The notes below the pieces were generated by a model. It was given only the letters and a program-made list of their open reading frames with translations. It was not told the DNA's origin and made no database searches. The position numbers and the translations under genes are program-made. Positions 47,716 through 57,601 of a stretch of 64,000 bases of DNA are shown piece after piece (positions within the stretch are counted from its first letter, which is position 1; every line of letters begins with the position of its first letter). Source of the stretch: Bradyrhizobium sp. ISRA430. GTDB taxonomy: Bacteria > Pseudomonadota > Alphaproteobacteria > Rhizobiales > Xanthobacteraceae. The stretch covers positions 7,356,501 through 7,420,500 of the forward strand of contig NZ_CP094516.1 in assembly GCF_029909975.1 (NCBI RefSeq), given 5' to 3'.

Positions 47716-48988
47716 GCTTCACCGATCTTGGCGGCGATCTTCGCCGTTTTCCACCGAGCCCATCATGATTCGTGCATCAGGTGCGGTCTAATTGTGTTTC
47801 TGCTTGGGGACGGATCTAAGCGCTTCGCGGGGATCGCTGGCCGGAGGTGCAGTCAGTTCTTATCGAGTGCCATGTGTGGACCGTCTCATCAATTGCCGAA
47901 GTTGGTACTTGACTGGCTGGAATAGGGCTGCGGTTAGGCCGTGAGGAGGCGCCACTCGAGGGGGTCGCCCATGTGAGCTGCATTTCTTGGTGTACTCACC
48001 TCGTGCCGCGCCTCGCAATGGTGCTGTCGCCTTTCCTCCGCATGTCAGAAATGCTTCGACGCACCTACCTCGCACCCAACCGTGCGCGTTCGAAGCCCTT
48101 TCTGCGACGTTTGATTTTGGTGAAATCAACAGTTGGTATGACACTTGCTAGTCTGGCGCGGGTCCTCTCCCTGCTGGAGAAGCGCATGCAAAGTGTCCTC
48201 CGCATCAAGCAGATCGCGCGGCTACGAGTATCTCTCGTTGCGCCTTTGACGTGGCCCGTTTCTGCACGTTCGGCTCGTTTGTGCCAAGCCTGCCGGACGG
48301 ATTCGGTGAGACGCCGCACAAGGATGCGAGGAGTATGGCTTCTGCCTCGACTGTCCCGTGTTGCTCACCGATCGCGTCACCGGCGCCGTCGCACGGCGGA
48401 GGATCGGCGAACGGTTAGCGATGGCAATTCGCAAGATCGGGAAAAGACATGACTCTGTTGTTCTCTTCGTCCCTAAGCAGAGAATGGATGCTGACAGGGC
48501 GCTCCTCGGGTCCCGCGCCGGCAAGCCGCTCAAGCTTAGCTGTATCGCGCAGATCAAAGCCCAGGATCTCGTCGTGCTCGGCCTCGAGACAAACCAAAGC
48601 GTCGTTCGAACGCGAGTGCGGTTTCTCGCCATGCAAGCTCAACAGAGCCGAGCCTCTAGCCGCTGGAGCTGTGTGGTTCTTGTCGACAGCACAGTCCAGG
48701 ACCCGCGGACCTTCCATCACTGCCGGCATCATCAAAGGGGACACTGTTGGGTTCGGATCGATGGCACCGTCCTTCAACACGGATGACGGGCAACGATCTC
48801 CGATTGCGCCAGTGCGCTATCGGCGAACTGGACCGATCACTTCCGCTCAGCCTCGGAGCAGAGATGATGGCGCTATCTCGGGTGTTTGATGCGATCATGC
48901 CGGCGCATTCGGCGGCAGGGCAACGAATGGCGCCCGGCACAGCGCGAGCGCTCAGACTGCACGAATAACTAACCCTCGACTTCAGCTC
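47716..48988. other. Stretch of 1.3 kb without a supported gene
   Basis: Several frames of 90-160 codons overlap on both strands between 47860 and 48790. None shows a recognisable motif. A plus-strand piece (VLLTDRVTGAVARRRIGERL, near 48355) looks protein-like but is short of context. Confidence 0.35.
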
Positions 48989-49801
48989 ATGGACTGGAAT
49001 TTGGCTCCGTCTGAAACAAGCGCAATCGAACACTACGACGGGGAGCTCGATCGTCGTACTGAAGCGCCCATCATGGACCTCTTTAGTTTCACAGAATGCG
49101 CGAACCAGACACATTCGCTCAAAGCGCTGTTTGAGCTTCTTGTAGGCTGTGCCACCAAGGAAGGCTTCAGTGAAGTCGCGTACGGCGCTCTCAACTTCAT
49201 TGAGCCACTTCGGCTGGCGGAGTATCCACCTCCGACTGTGGCTGTGAAGTGGCCGCCAGACTGGTGCGACCGATACTTCAAACGCAAGTACCACACTATC
49301 GATCCGGTGGTCCGGCGAACGCCGATGCTTTCGCGCCCTTTTTTGTGGGATCAACTCGCCGACCACTATCAACTTCAACCGGACGAGAGACGCGTACTGG
49401 ACGAGGCGAGAGAGGCGGGGCTGAAGCACGGCATGAGCGTGCCGTTGTTTGGCCCGTTGGGGCGGATATCTGTGGTGTCGTTTGCATCTGCGTTCGACGA
49501 TGCTGATCCTCAGGACCGCATCGGCCATCTCAACGCGCTGGCCTGTCTCTTTCACACCGCTTATAGCGAGATCGCTCGTCCGTGCAATGATGATGGTTGC
49601 GAAAGAAAAGTGGCATTATCGAAGCGAGAGATCAGTTGCATGCGGTGGGTGGCGGAGGGGAAATCGTCATGGGAAATCGGAATGATCCTGGGAATCAGCG
49701 AGAATACAGTCAACTTTCATGTCAAGAATACGATGCGGAAGCTGGGTGCGACCAGCCGAATTCAAGCGGTCGCTATGGCTATTCGCCTCAATGTTCTTTG
49801 A
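48989..49801 (+). CDS. LuxR-family quorum-sensing regulator (solo)
   Basis: A 270-aa transcription factor; an alternative start is the ATG at 49073 (MDLFSF), giving 242 aa. The N-terminal autoinducer-binding domain keeps the key pattern of acyl-homoserine-lactone receptors: WCDRYFKRKYHTIDPVVRR (W, Y, D, P) followed by PFLWDQL. The C-terminal HTH (about residues 207-268) has LSKREISCMRWVAEGKSSWE, then IGMILGISENTVNFHVKNTM. No luxI-type synthase gene is nearby, so it is a solo that may respond to a signal made elsewhere or by neighbours. Its targets are unknown. Confidence 0.9.
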   Translation: MDWNLAPSETSAIEHYDGELDRRTEAPIMDLFSFTECANQTHSLKALFELLVGCATKEGFSEVAYGALNFIEPLRLAEYPPPTVAVKWPPDWCDRYFKRKYHTIDPVVRRTPMLSRPFLWDQLADHYQLQPDERRVLDEAREAGLKHGMSVPLFGPLGRISVVSFASAFDDADPQDRIGHLNALACLFHTAYSEIARPCNDDGCERKVALSKREISCMRWVAEGKSSWEIGMILGISENTVNFHVKNTMRKLGATSRIQAVAMAIRLNVL

Positions 49802-50104
49802 ATTTTGAGGAACGGGCGCCCACTGCCAAATCGTTGGCTTCCAGCTTCTGGCATGTTGAGCATGGCACCTTCAGCGAGCTCGCAGACACGACGCTCCTCG
49901 GGGCAAGTCCGCTATCTCACGCTGCGTGAGGTTGTGGGACTTCATGAGATCGATGAATTTTCGAATCGACTGACCTGGTCCCCCAGTGTGTTGCGGGCAT
50001 CTCGGCAACACAGCATCCAGCCGGTGGATCCATTGCTCAGACGAGCTCGCACCTGGTGCTTCGGAACTGGGATCTGGGGGTCGGCAGCGAGAGGAGGAGC
50101 AGCC
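49802..50104. other. Intergenic stretch, no gene seen
   Basis: About 300 bp between the LuxR gene and the terminator of the outer-membrane protein gene. Only short frames. Confidence 0.45.
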
Positions 50105-50136
50105 AAGGAAAGAACCCCGACCGGTGGTCGGGGTTC
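50105..50136 (-). terminator. Terminator of the outer-membrane protein gene
   Basis: A perfect 11-bp inverted repeat, GAACCCCGACC / GGTCGGGGTTC, with a 3-nt loop lies 27 bp after the minus-strand stop at 50163. On that strand it is followed by a T-rich CTTTCCTT. Confidence 0.8.
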
Positions 50137-50162
50137 CGATTCACGCAACCGCGTGGAGGTCT

Positions 50163-50888
50163 CTATTTGGCAAAGGGCGAGCCAAACTTGTAATTGAGCC
50201 GTGCCGTGATGAGATCGACGTCCTGGTGGGCGCGGTCAGTGCCGAGAAACGCTGGAAAGCTTATGTTGCTGCGCTGCATGAACAAGTGGTTATACTCGAC
50301 GCCAGCTGACCAGTTCGGCGTGAGGCTGACTTCGGCACCGGCGCCCAGCACGCCACCCCAACGCACATCATTGCTGTTGCCAAGCTCGGTGCGAGAAGCT
50401 ACCGAGTTGAGGTGATAGGTGTTGCTGGTCACCGCAGCACCACCCTTTCCATAAAGTAGGATGGCATTGAACGCGTAGCCGATATGCCCCGTGAGTAGAC
50501 CGAACGCATCTGTCGTGGTGCCAACGGTGTTTGCCGGAAAGGCGGTGCTGACATTGGAGCCGCTGAAGTCGGCCCAGTTGCCCTGACCTTCGATGCCGTA
50601 GACCATGTTGAAGATGTGCCAACGATAGCCAATCTGGCCGCCAATGGTCCCGCCAGTCGAATTATGGCAGCCCTCGGGAGTGACGCCATTGAAATCCCAG
50701 CAATTGTGGCTCGTTCCCCAACCGCCATTGACACCGATATAGTAGCCGGACCAGTCGATAATCGGGGCTGCGACCGGCAGCGGTGGCGCCTTAACCTTGA
50801 CGGGCTGCCCGGCCAAGTCCGTGCCGAATGCGGGAGCGGCCACACTGAGTGCGCCGAGGCTTGCGGTCAGAATCAGAAAAGTCTTCAT
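50163..50888 (-). CDS. Outer-membrane beta-barrel protein (Omp25/31-like)
   Basis: A 241-aa outer-membrane protein. The frame is open to 50999, but the ATG at 50888 has an AAGGAA ribosome site and starts a signal peptide (MKTFLILTASLGALSVAAPA, cleavage near residue 22). The mature part follows the Rhizobiales Omp25/31 pattern: a short proline-rich linker, WSGYYIGVNGGWGTS, GGTIGGQIGYRW, and a final strand region (DLITARLNYKFGSPFAK). A C-terminal Lys rather than Phe is usual for some members. It likely stabilises the envelope. A terminator follows. Confidence 0.88.
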   Translation of the reverse strand: MKTFLILTASLGALSVAAPAFGTDLAGQPVKVKAPPLPVAAPIIDWSGYYIGVNGGWGTSHNCWDFNGVTPEGCHNSTGGTIGGQIGYRWHIFNMVYGIEGQGNWADFSGSNVSTAFPANTVGTTTDAFGLLTGHIGYAFNAILLYGKGGAAVTSNTYHLNSVASRTELGNSNDVRWGGVLGAGAEVSLTPNWSAGVEYNHLFMQRSNISFPAFLGTDRAHQDVDLITARLNYKFGSPFAK

Positions 50889-51729
50889 TCGAGTTCGTTC
50901 CTTTCGATGTCCCCCCGGCGCCGTGCGTTTAACAATATGATCGCGAATTGCTGTAACTGCCGCACAACATGTCTTGGAAAGAAGTGGAGCCAATCGCACG
51001 CCGCGTCAGATTGTGGAGCGCGCAACGTGCCATGCACTGGCTCGACCGAAATGCTGGGGCCTGATACTGGCGCGCTTCGCGCAGATGCTTCTTTGAATAC
51101 GATCCGTTCGTGATGGCCTGTGACGGGACGCAATGCTGCGAGCTGTTTGGCTCCCGCTGTCGCTGACTAGCGACAAGGCCAGGCTGCGCCAACACGTCCC
51201 GTGCATGCTCGTTATTCAGAGAGTTCGGCAAATGAAAACCGCTGATCGAGGACGCCTCTCGTGCGCTCAAGCTCATTCTTCCGGCAGGACGGTCGTGCTG
51301 CCGCTTGCAATCGTGAGCGATGCGGCGATGATCGATCACAGGCCTGGATCGCTTTGGCTCAGACTAATCACAAGCTTAGCACGATGTTCCTCAACCTCGA
51401 CCTCGATCGACGGATGTCAAGAAGCCGCTGCGGCTGCGCTTGACGAGGCTCTTGCTTGAAGTTGCGCAAGCTCGTGCCAAGCCAAAGGTCAGGCGATAAA
51501 CAGGTATGGCCTTTTTCTGGCGCCAGCGAATATTAGCGCGGCTGTCCCGTCTCGTCGCCGACTTGCTCTGGGTTCCAGGTTACTGGTCTGGGGTCACCAG
51601 AAGAGCTGCATAGGCCACAGTCGTCGCGAACGTGCTCGTCTTCAGCGGGGCTGAACATGAGTGGAGGAAGGTCAGCTCCACCACGCTCTGCCCCGGTTGT
51701 TTTCCCGCCGCGTAAGGTCCCCAAGCGCC
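50889..51729. other. Intergenic stretch, no gene seen
   Basis: About 0.84 kb upstream of the outer-membrane protein gene. Frames up to 165 codons overlap on both strands and show no motif. Confidence 0.4.
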
Positions 51730-52086
51730 TTATTGCTCGGTCGACGGCGCCAGTTCAGCCCGCAAGCTGCGTATCGCCTCGTTTGCCAGATTCAAAGTAT
51801 TCCGTTCGCCCTTCCTTATCGAAGACTCTAGGAAAGTGCACAACCGGCTATGGAGGATCGTCTTGCGATTATGCGCCAGCAACGGATCCTTCTCAACAAA
51901 GCGCCATGCCTTATCAAATGCGACGCTCACGATAGCATCTTGCATCTGCACTTGCTCGGATAACAACTGATCCATCTCAACACTCCACGACGTCCTGATA
52001 CAAGGAAGTACCTTCGCAAAAGCCAACCGAGAGTCTGTGGTTTGTCCCAGCAAGTAAGACATCAGAGCCGCAGTACGCTCGGACAT
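51730..52086 (-). CDS. Small helical protein, unknown
   Basis: A 118-aa protein (MSERTAALMSYLLGQTTDSR) with balanced composition, mostly helix, and a GAGAG-type ribosome site before its ATG. No transmembrane segment or known motif. It lies on the same strand as the outer-membrane protein gene but 0.8 kb away. Confidence 0.45.
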   Translation of the reverse strand: MSERTAALMSYLLGQTTDSRLAFAKVLPCIRTSWSVEMDQLLSEQVQMQDAIVSVAFDKAWRFVEKDPLLAHNRKTILHSRLCTFLESSIRKGERNTLNLANEAIRSLRAELAPSTEQ

Positions 52087-52630
52087 CGAGCTGCTCTCGA
52101 TGCTTCAATGAATTTATAGATGTTTGTTGTAGTTCCGATGACCCCGAATGTCGTATTGCCAGGCGCATTCGAATAATTCTGAAACGGTTGAAACGAGCTT
52201 GCGTTGTTCGCGCGGATTGTTGCCGCAGTCCTCTTGTTGCTCGGTATCGGTCAATAATCGACGATCGGCACCATGCCAATCACGACTAAATCCGAACATG
52301 ATGAAAATGGATCGTTCCGCTCGTTTCGCAGTCTCAAGCAAGGAAGCATTTCTGGAAGCGCGAGGCGTTTTCCGGACACTGCTTGTTTGCTTTCTGACAT
52401 GTGTCCGCGGGCCGTCGTCCTTTGCTCGATCCTGCGCGGCCTCCTGCTCTCGGCGGGCTCCGTTTCGAGCATGGTGGCGAACAGTTGTGATATGGAAAAG
52501 CCAGCGGTACCGGCGCGCTTATTGGCCGGTGAGCCCATAGACGTCAAGTCGCCGATCCCTGGTGCGTACGGCCGTAGCAGTCAGCCCAGCGATAGACGTT
52601 CGATAACCGCGCCATCAACTGCAGAAAAAG
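52087..52630. other. Intergenic stretch, no gene seen
   Basis: About 0.5 kb with overlapping short frames only. Confidence 0.4.
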
Positions 52631-53011
52631 CTAAATGAAATCTCGGTCGGCTGCTGCACGTGACAGAATTAGTTTCGCAATCTTCATTTGGTTGGCGGGA
52701 GTTCGCAGCTCTGCCGGCAATGCCGCCACGGCCTGATCGAGAAGGCGTCCCAAAACCTGAAGGTCTTCTGGGTAGTAAACGCCACGGTCTCGCGACAGTT
52801 GCCTCGTTTGCTGGTCGCCGGTGCTGCCCCCGGTTCTCGTATCGCCGAGCTGGCCGAGCTCCAGTTCCGCCGTAATCATTTGGTTTGTGAGTGCGTTTAG
52901 CAGTCGGATCGCTTCGAGCTCGTTGCCTTCTTCGCGTATGAGGGCGGCCACGATGTCGAGTTGCAGGTCGATGCGATCCTCGAGGTCCTCTGATCGCGGG
53001 TCAAGTTCCAC
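52631..53011 (-). CDS. Small acidic helical protein (paralogue of the ORF beside nolA)
   Basis: A 126-aa protein starting with GTG after a GGAG ribosome site. The N-terminal half is a long acidic helix (LEDRIDLQLDIVAALIREEG). The C-terminal 50 residues (GVYYPEDLQVLGRLLDQAVA, then ALPAELRTPANQMKIAKLIL) align closely with the 69-aa protein at 57602-57811 (GVFDPEELSVLGSLYDSAVT, then ALPPSMQNPENRTAIAKLIL). The shared module is a small helical domain of unknown function. Both copies lie near the nod region. Confidence 0.6.
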   Translation of the reverse strand: MELDPRSEDLEDRIDLQLDIVAALIREEGNELEAIRLLNALTNQMITAELELGQLGDTRTGGSTGDQQTRQLSRDRGVYYPEDLQVLGRLLDQAVAALPAELRTPANQMKIAKLILSRAAADRDFI

Positions 53012-54521
53012 GGTGTTGCTCCAAAGTAGTTAAATGCAGGCAGCGGCTGAGTAACGGTTTGTCGTGCTTTCCCGTTCGCGAGACGGCAGGCTGGCGATAG
53101 AACGAATGGCTGCTGCGCAAGGCAAAGTGCGCACGCACGGTCGCCGAACGGAGAGGGTGGCAGGCATGTGCCGCGAAAGGACCGCAAAGGTGGAATGGAA
53201 GGTATAGAACGCTGCGAACGCGTTGAAGATGCCCCGTCATTTGGTTGGACCGTCGAGCCGGTCCAGTGCGTCGGGCAGTGGCAGTGACTCCAGCCAGCGG
53301 GGACACCGCTGATGACGGCAAGTCGAGAAGTGCGGCCCGAACTGCTGCGGGATTGCTTGCCGCCTGACATAGCGATCCAGACGTAACCGGAGGCCTCGAC
53401 AGGCAGAGCCCCATACAGAGCGCTTGGCGCTGGACGAAGCTGTTGCTGAGGTGCGCGCCGTTAGCCGGTCCAGACCGGCCTCCTCATCATGCCAGAAAAA
53501 AATGCCCCAGCCCATACCAGGCAACCCAGAAATAACTTCCGCCACATACGTCTGCGGTTTCTCTCTGCATTGGTTGCCAGGCGCTGCCTGGCACGGTGAG
53601 GGCGCGGATGGGCTCCTGGAAGGTGGGCGCGCTGAGAGACAAGACCGGCAGATCGCGCACGTCCACGCCTCGTTCCGATGGTGATGTAAGGAGTTCTGAT
53701 AAGGGATAACCGCGCCGGGATATGGTCGAAGAGCGCCGGCGCATAGAATGAGATGGGGTGGCGTCAGTCTGTAGGAAGTCGGTGTGGGGGCCGCCCGCCG
53801 ACGAAGACTGGGGACGCGAGCAGAGTGAGACTCCACGATCACACGACGTGCAGGGGTGGGCAGTAAGATCGCGAGGCTGGTCTCGTCACACCGATCGACA
53901 TCAGTGCCTCGTCCTGGCCGGAGGATATGTGGCTTGCGCTTAGCGTGGTCGGATAGCTGACTGCACTGCCTTGTTTGAAGGCCGCGACAGCGACGCATCG
54001 TCGATGCTGCCCGCCTGGTCATGGCAAAAAGTCCAGCCCGCACCGGCGTGGAGGGCAGTTCGCCTGCCCGAATTCTATGCAGCGCACGCATTTACCTTGG
54101 CCAAGCAGTGTGCGTGAGAGTCGATCTTCTTGCAGGGCCTTAGTATGATTGCAAAGGGGGAGGCGCCAGCGCGATAGATTGCGCGCCAGACGTTGCGATT
54201 AGCCATCCAACCGCATTTGCGCCGCACGTGCGTCGATTCCAAAGATTGATGGGTGTCGTTGGCGATGCAGCCACGAGAACCTTCAATTGGCCTGTGACTA
54301 TGCTGAAAGCAAAAAGGGTCCATTGCTCACACGACATTCGTGAGATGTGCTTTCCGGAAACCGGCGATCGACTTATGGGTATTTGGCCGAAATTGGTAAA
54401 ATCGAAAGTGTTGATGGGATGCATCCAGTTCGTGGATCGCGCACGAATCTCATCTCTTACATCGAACGCGGGTCAGTTAGTTTTTTTCCTGCCCTCTTGG
54501 TGCAGCGATGACCGGCCATGA
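53012..54521. other. Stretch of 1.5 kb without a supported gene
   Basis: The longest frame (minus, 53237-54091) is very rich in Arg, Ser and Pro, has no ribosome site and resembles no family. The others are shorter and overlap it. A tts-like word near 53959 on the minus strand is too weak to use. Confidence 0.4.
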
Positions 54522-54815
54522 TTGAGAAGACAGAAAGGTCGCAGCAGTGACCGCTGGCAAATACCTGTAAATTGGACTCCAGATGTCACGAAGGTGCCAG
54601 AAAAAATCCTCGATCCCCATAAGCCGAAGGCCATGGAGTCTCGTCGGCGACTATCCACCAGCTCCGGCCTCCCGCAGATGCAGGATGACCCTGAGCAATC
54701 GCGGGCCTTCATTGAAAAGGCCCGCGAGATCGAAGCGGACGAAGAGCGTTCGGCTGCGGATGAGTTGATAAAGCGGTTCGCAAACACTCCTAATCCAAAG
54801 CTCGCCCCCAAATAG
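54522..54815 (+). CDS. Small conserved-looking hypothetical protein
   Basis: A 97-aa protein. The C-terminal half (DPEQSRAFIEKAREIEADEE, then RSAADELIKRFANTP) is a strongly charged helix of a type seen in small Rhizobiales proteins of unknown role. The N-terminal part is basic. An internal ATG at 54633, just after GAAGG, is an alternative start giving 60 residues. No partner genes. Confidence 0.45.
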   Translation: MRRQKGRSSDRWQIPVNWTPDVTKVPEKILDPHKPKAMESRRRLSTSSGLPQMQDDPEQSRAFIEKAREIEADEERSAADELIKRFANTPNPKLAPK

Positions 54816-55123
54816 GAGCACCTGGCGGTCAGATATCGCCGAGTTTCTCCATAATGGTGTGTACCGGACGACCCTCAACCATGAGCGCCTGTGGCTTCCC
54901 GTCTGAGAAGTTGGCAGGCCAATCGAGCGTCAGGCTCCATCTGGTGCGTGGATCTGAGCTTGCACCATGTGAGTGGGTCACGAGAATGCGCAAATGGGGG
55001 TCCGGCCGTTACTTTGATGGACGTTGGCGAAGCGCCTCCACACCAAGCATGTGCTCGACCAGAAGCATCGTTAGCCGCTTCAGAGGTCCTGTGCCTGCGA
55101 GCCAGATCAGCTCGGCACGGCTG
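54816..55123. other. Intergenic stretch, no gene seen
   Basis: About 0.3 kb; plus-strand frames here overlap the minus-strand small ORF and look non-coding. Confidence 0.4.
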
Positions 55124-55276
55124 CTATTTGTCTATCATCGGACGTAGCGTCTCGCTCAGGTCGACATCGGGTAACTCTGCGACCGCTGCAACGAATGCGA
55201 AAAACGCTCCGAAAGATGCAAGTATAAGAGAGCTTGCGAGTATCGCTGCTCCAACGAGCTGAGTGCGTCTCATCAT
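55124..55276 (-). CDS. Very small membrane or exported peptide, doubtful
   Basis: A 50-codon ORF on the minus strand, 40 bp after the livK-like gene. It begins MMRRTQLVGAAILASSLILA and continues SFGAFFAFVAAVAELPDVDL: either a signal peptide or one membrane helix with a short acidic tail. There is no good ribosome site. If real it would be co-transcribed with the solute-binding protein from the NolA-type promoter. Confidence 0.3.
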   Translation of the reverse strand: MMRRTQLVGAAILASSLILASFGAFFAFVAAVAELPDVDLSETLRPMIDK

Positions 55277-55316
55277 CCGTGTCACTTTGGATTTGGAGAG
55301 ACGGCGTTGATGCCAA

Positions 55317-56429
55317 TCAGTTCTGCTCGACAGTTTCAACACGGCCGTCTTGCCAGCGGTAAACCAGAAAACCAGGAGCCGCATTGTCTCCCTTTGTATC
55401 GAACCGGACTGGGCCAATCACGGTATCGATCGGCCGTGAACGAAGTGCGTTGGCGACGCGCGCAGCATTGAAAGAGCCGGTCCGGTTCACCGCCTCTGCC
55501 CATGCTTGCACGGCTGCATAGGCGTAAAGCGTGTAGCCTTCAGCGGACAGGTTGGAAGCTTTGAGTGCGGCCACCACGCCGGCCGCATTGGCATTCCTGG
55601 CGGGGTCCGGCATGAAGGTAAACAACGTGCCATTTCCAGCGCTGCCTGTAATGGCCCAGAATTCAGAGGTCATCAACGGATCGCTCGCCATGACGATGAG
55701 TCCCGCTCTTGCTTCTGACGCCTGGCGTACAAATAATCCGATTTCGGTATGATAGCCGCCAATATAGGCGACGCGCACCCGATCCTTCTTCATTCTTGAG
55801 ACCAGCGCCCTGTAATCCTTTTCACCGGCTACATAGCTTCGCCGAATGACTTGTTCACCGAATCTCTGAAGCTGTGCTTCTACCACGTCGGCGATACCCT
55901 TGCCTGCGGTGCTCTTGTCGTCGAGCACTGCGATCTTGTCGTTAGGGTAGTTCCGGTGAATGTACTCAGCGGCAACGGTGCCCTGTTGATCGTCGCGGCC
56001 GCAGATCCGAAAGACAGTCTCAAGGCCGCGTTCTGTTAGCTGAGGATTTGACGAGCCTGGTGACACCTGAATGATCCCTGCTTCGGCGTAGATCTCGGAG
56101 GCCGGGATCGACGAAGAAGAACAAAAATGGCCAACGACTAGCCGGACCCGCTCTGTTGTGAGCTTATTCGCGACTGCGACAGCTTGCTTCGGGTCGCAAG
56201 CGTCGTCGGCGACACTCAATATCACCTTGGTATCGAGAAGTAGGCCAGAAGCGTTCAACGCCTCGATCGCAGCAGCCGCACCATCGCGCATTTGCGCACC
56301 GAACGCAGCGCTGCTTCCACTCATTGGGCCAGCCACGGCAATATTGACGTCGGAGCCGCGCGCAACCGAGGCGAGGGCGCAGAAGAGAAGCGCTACACTC
56401 GCAGCAGAAGCGCAACGTCCATTTAACAT
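55317..56429 (-). CDS. Branched-chain amino-acid-type solute-binding protein (LivK-like)
   Basis: A 370-aa periplasmic binding protein of the Leu/Ile/Val type (Peripla_BP_6). Signal peptide MLNGRCASAASVALLFCALA, cleavage near residue 25. Family segments are visible: VNIAVAGPMSGSSAAFGAQM at the mature start, AVANKLTTERVRLVVGHFCS, VFRICGRDDQQGTVAAEYI and VAYIGGYHTEIGLFVRQASE. No ABC permease or ATPase genes follow, so it would serve a transporter encoded elsewhere or act as a sensor. A MerR-type promoter nearly identical to those of nolA and nodD2 lies about 125 bp upstream, which links it to NolA. The ligand could be any amino acid or amide-like compound. Confidence 0.88.
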   Translation of the reverse strand: MLNGRCASAASVALLFCALASVARGSDVNIAVAGPMSGSSAAFGAQMRDGAAAAIEALNASGLLLDTKVILSVADDACDPKQAVAVANKLTTERVRLVVGHFCSSSSIPASEIYAEAGIIQVSPGSSNPQLTERGLETVFRICGRDDQQGTVAAEYIHRNYPNDKIAVLDDKSTAGKGIADVVEAQLQRFGEQVIRRSYVAGEKDYRALVSRMKKDRVRVAYIGGYHTEIGLFVRQASEARAGLIVMASDPLMTSEFWAITGSAGNGTLFTFMPDPARNANAAGVVAALKASNLSAEGYTLYAYAAVQAWAEAVNRTGSFNAARVANALRSRPIDTVIGPVRFDTKGDNAAPGFLVYRWQDGRVETVEQN

Positions 56430-56550
56430 TGTAGAGCCCCAATGCTCGCCTGAAGTGAACCGACAGCAGCTGTGATCAGAGGTGCCTGCACGTCGAGGCT
56501 GCCTGCCAAGCGAAGCTTGCGTTATGTCGGCCAGATTGCGACCACGGTAG

Positions 56551-56583
56551 AACCTACAATTTGACGTTACGTGCGGTTCAAGC
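56551..56583 (-). promoter_or_regulatory. MerR-type (probable NolA) promoter of the livK-like gene
   Basis: On the minus strand: -35 TTGAAC, a 19-bp spacer, -10 TAGGTT, within a 33-bp block beginning GCTTGAACC. It shares its pattern with the sites at 57496-57528 and 59786-59818. The overlong 19-bp spacer is the hallmark of MerR-activated promoters. The -10 is about 125 bp before the start at 56429. Confidence 0.7.
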
Positions 56584-56766
56584 CCCTTTTGAAGGGAGCC
56601 TCGATCAATGCGTCAGGCAGCGCCGATCGGCGAGGTCATGACGACTGTCCGTTTGAGTCCATAAAACTGTCGGCCCGCATCAGAGTCGCCGATCAACCAA
56701 GCGTCATTGTGTTTTCAGATTGCCAGGGCCGATCGGCAATGCCGTGCGGAGCCGGTCATGAGGACG

Positions 56767-57480
56767 TCAGTACGGCTGATCCTCCAACCCGCCAAGGGCG
56801 AGATCGAGATATTGCATGAGGCAGGGATCCCAACCAGCCAGACTACGGGGGGCGCTTAATCGGGCAAGTACCTTCAGGATCATCGAAACGCGTGAATCGG
56901 CGCCGGCGATTTCGCTGATCAGCAAGCGTGCTGCAACTGCGACAGCCTTCGCCCGCTCGCCGCAAGGATGCTCGCCCCGATCCATACAATCACGCAGGTC
57001 GTCGCGGATCCGCCGCCACCGCTCCTCGCGATCTGCAGCTAACTTGCAGGTGCATCGGGACGTCTGACTACGCGTCTCGACCCGCGACATGGCATTTAGG
57101 GTGGCAGGCAGCTCATCCACACTTACCTGGATCTCACTGTCGATGGTCATGTTGCGCAAACGATCTCGCAACAGAGTCGCTCGAGCGACTTGAAGTTCTA
57201 TCCGCTCTAGATGTTTGCGCAGAAGGTCGGTGAGTGAGGTCGTGCCCTCCATAGCTTTACGGATCTCGACAAGGGAAAAGCCAAGCTCACGTAGCGCCCG
57301 AATCTGGTGAACCCGTTGCACGCTTTCGCGGTCGTACATCCGGTGGCCGCCGTCAGTACGCTCTGAAGCTGCTAGGAGCCCGGTGTGTTCATAATGGTGC
57401 AGCGTGCGTACCGTTACTCCGGTCGCCTCTGCAAGTTCGCCAATGCGCCATCGACGCCTTCGTGGTGTAGCTTTGCTCAT
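56767..57480 (-). CDS. nolA: MerR-type nodulation regulator NolA
   Basis: A 237-aa regulator, the length I recall for NolA1 of B. japonicum. The N-terminal MerR HTH is clear (WRIGELAEATGVTVRTLHHY, EHTGLLAASERTDGGHRMYD, residues 11-55), followed by the dimer helix (VHQIRALRELGFSLVEIRKA) and a C-terminal effector domain. I chose the ATG at 57480; a TTG five codons earlier is also in frame. In-frame internal ATGs exist, in line with the shorter NolA2/NolA3 forms described for B. japonicum. NolA governs host-genotype-specific nodulation and is needed for nodD2 expression there. A MerR-type promoter ends only about 10 nt before the start codon, suggesting autoregulation and a nearly leaderless mRNA. 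Confidence 0.93.
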   Translation of the reverse strand: MSKATPRRRRWRIGELAEATGVTVRTLHHYEHTGLLAASERTDGGHRMYDRESVQRVHQIRALRELGFSLVEIRKAMEGTTSLTDLLRKHLERIELQVARATLLRDRLRNMTIDSEIQVSVDELPATLNAMSRVETRSQTSRCTCKLAADREERWRRIRDDLRDCMDRGEHPCGERAKAVAVAARLLISEIAGADSRVSMILKVLARLSAPRSLAGWDPCLMQYLDLALGGLEDQPY

Positions 57481-57495
57481 GTTGTTCAATTTCAA

Positions 57496-57528
57496 AGCCT
57501 ACAACCTGACGTCACGTGTGATTCAAGC
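57496..57528 (-). promoter_or_regulatory. MerR-type (probable NolA) promoter of nolA
   Basis: Minus strand: TTGAAT, 19-bp spacer, TAGGCT. The same 33-bp block as at 56551 and 59786, differing at a handful of positions. AATC and GGTT half-sites lie inside the spacer edges. The transcript would start about 10 nt before the nolA ATG. Confidence 0.7.
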
Positions 57529-57601
57529 TATTTCAAAGCTCTAGCCGGATCGTCTTCCATTCCAGCGCGAGAGTGGTGACTATCCTCAGAATGGCGGGGG
57601 A

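Noticed and set aside
48656..49555. Minus-strand frame of 299 codons opposite the LuxR gene
   Set aside because: It lies antisense to a clear LuxR-family gene, has shadow-like composition and matches no family.
53945..53965. GTCAGCTATC on the minus strand, resembling a tts box
   Set aside because: The TCGAAAG core is not kept and no effector-like gene follows.
53237..54091. Minus-strand frame of 284 codons
   Set aside because: Extremely rich in Arg, Ser and Pro, no ribosome site, no motif; a typical GC-rich spurious frame.
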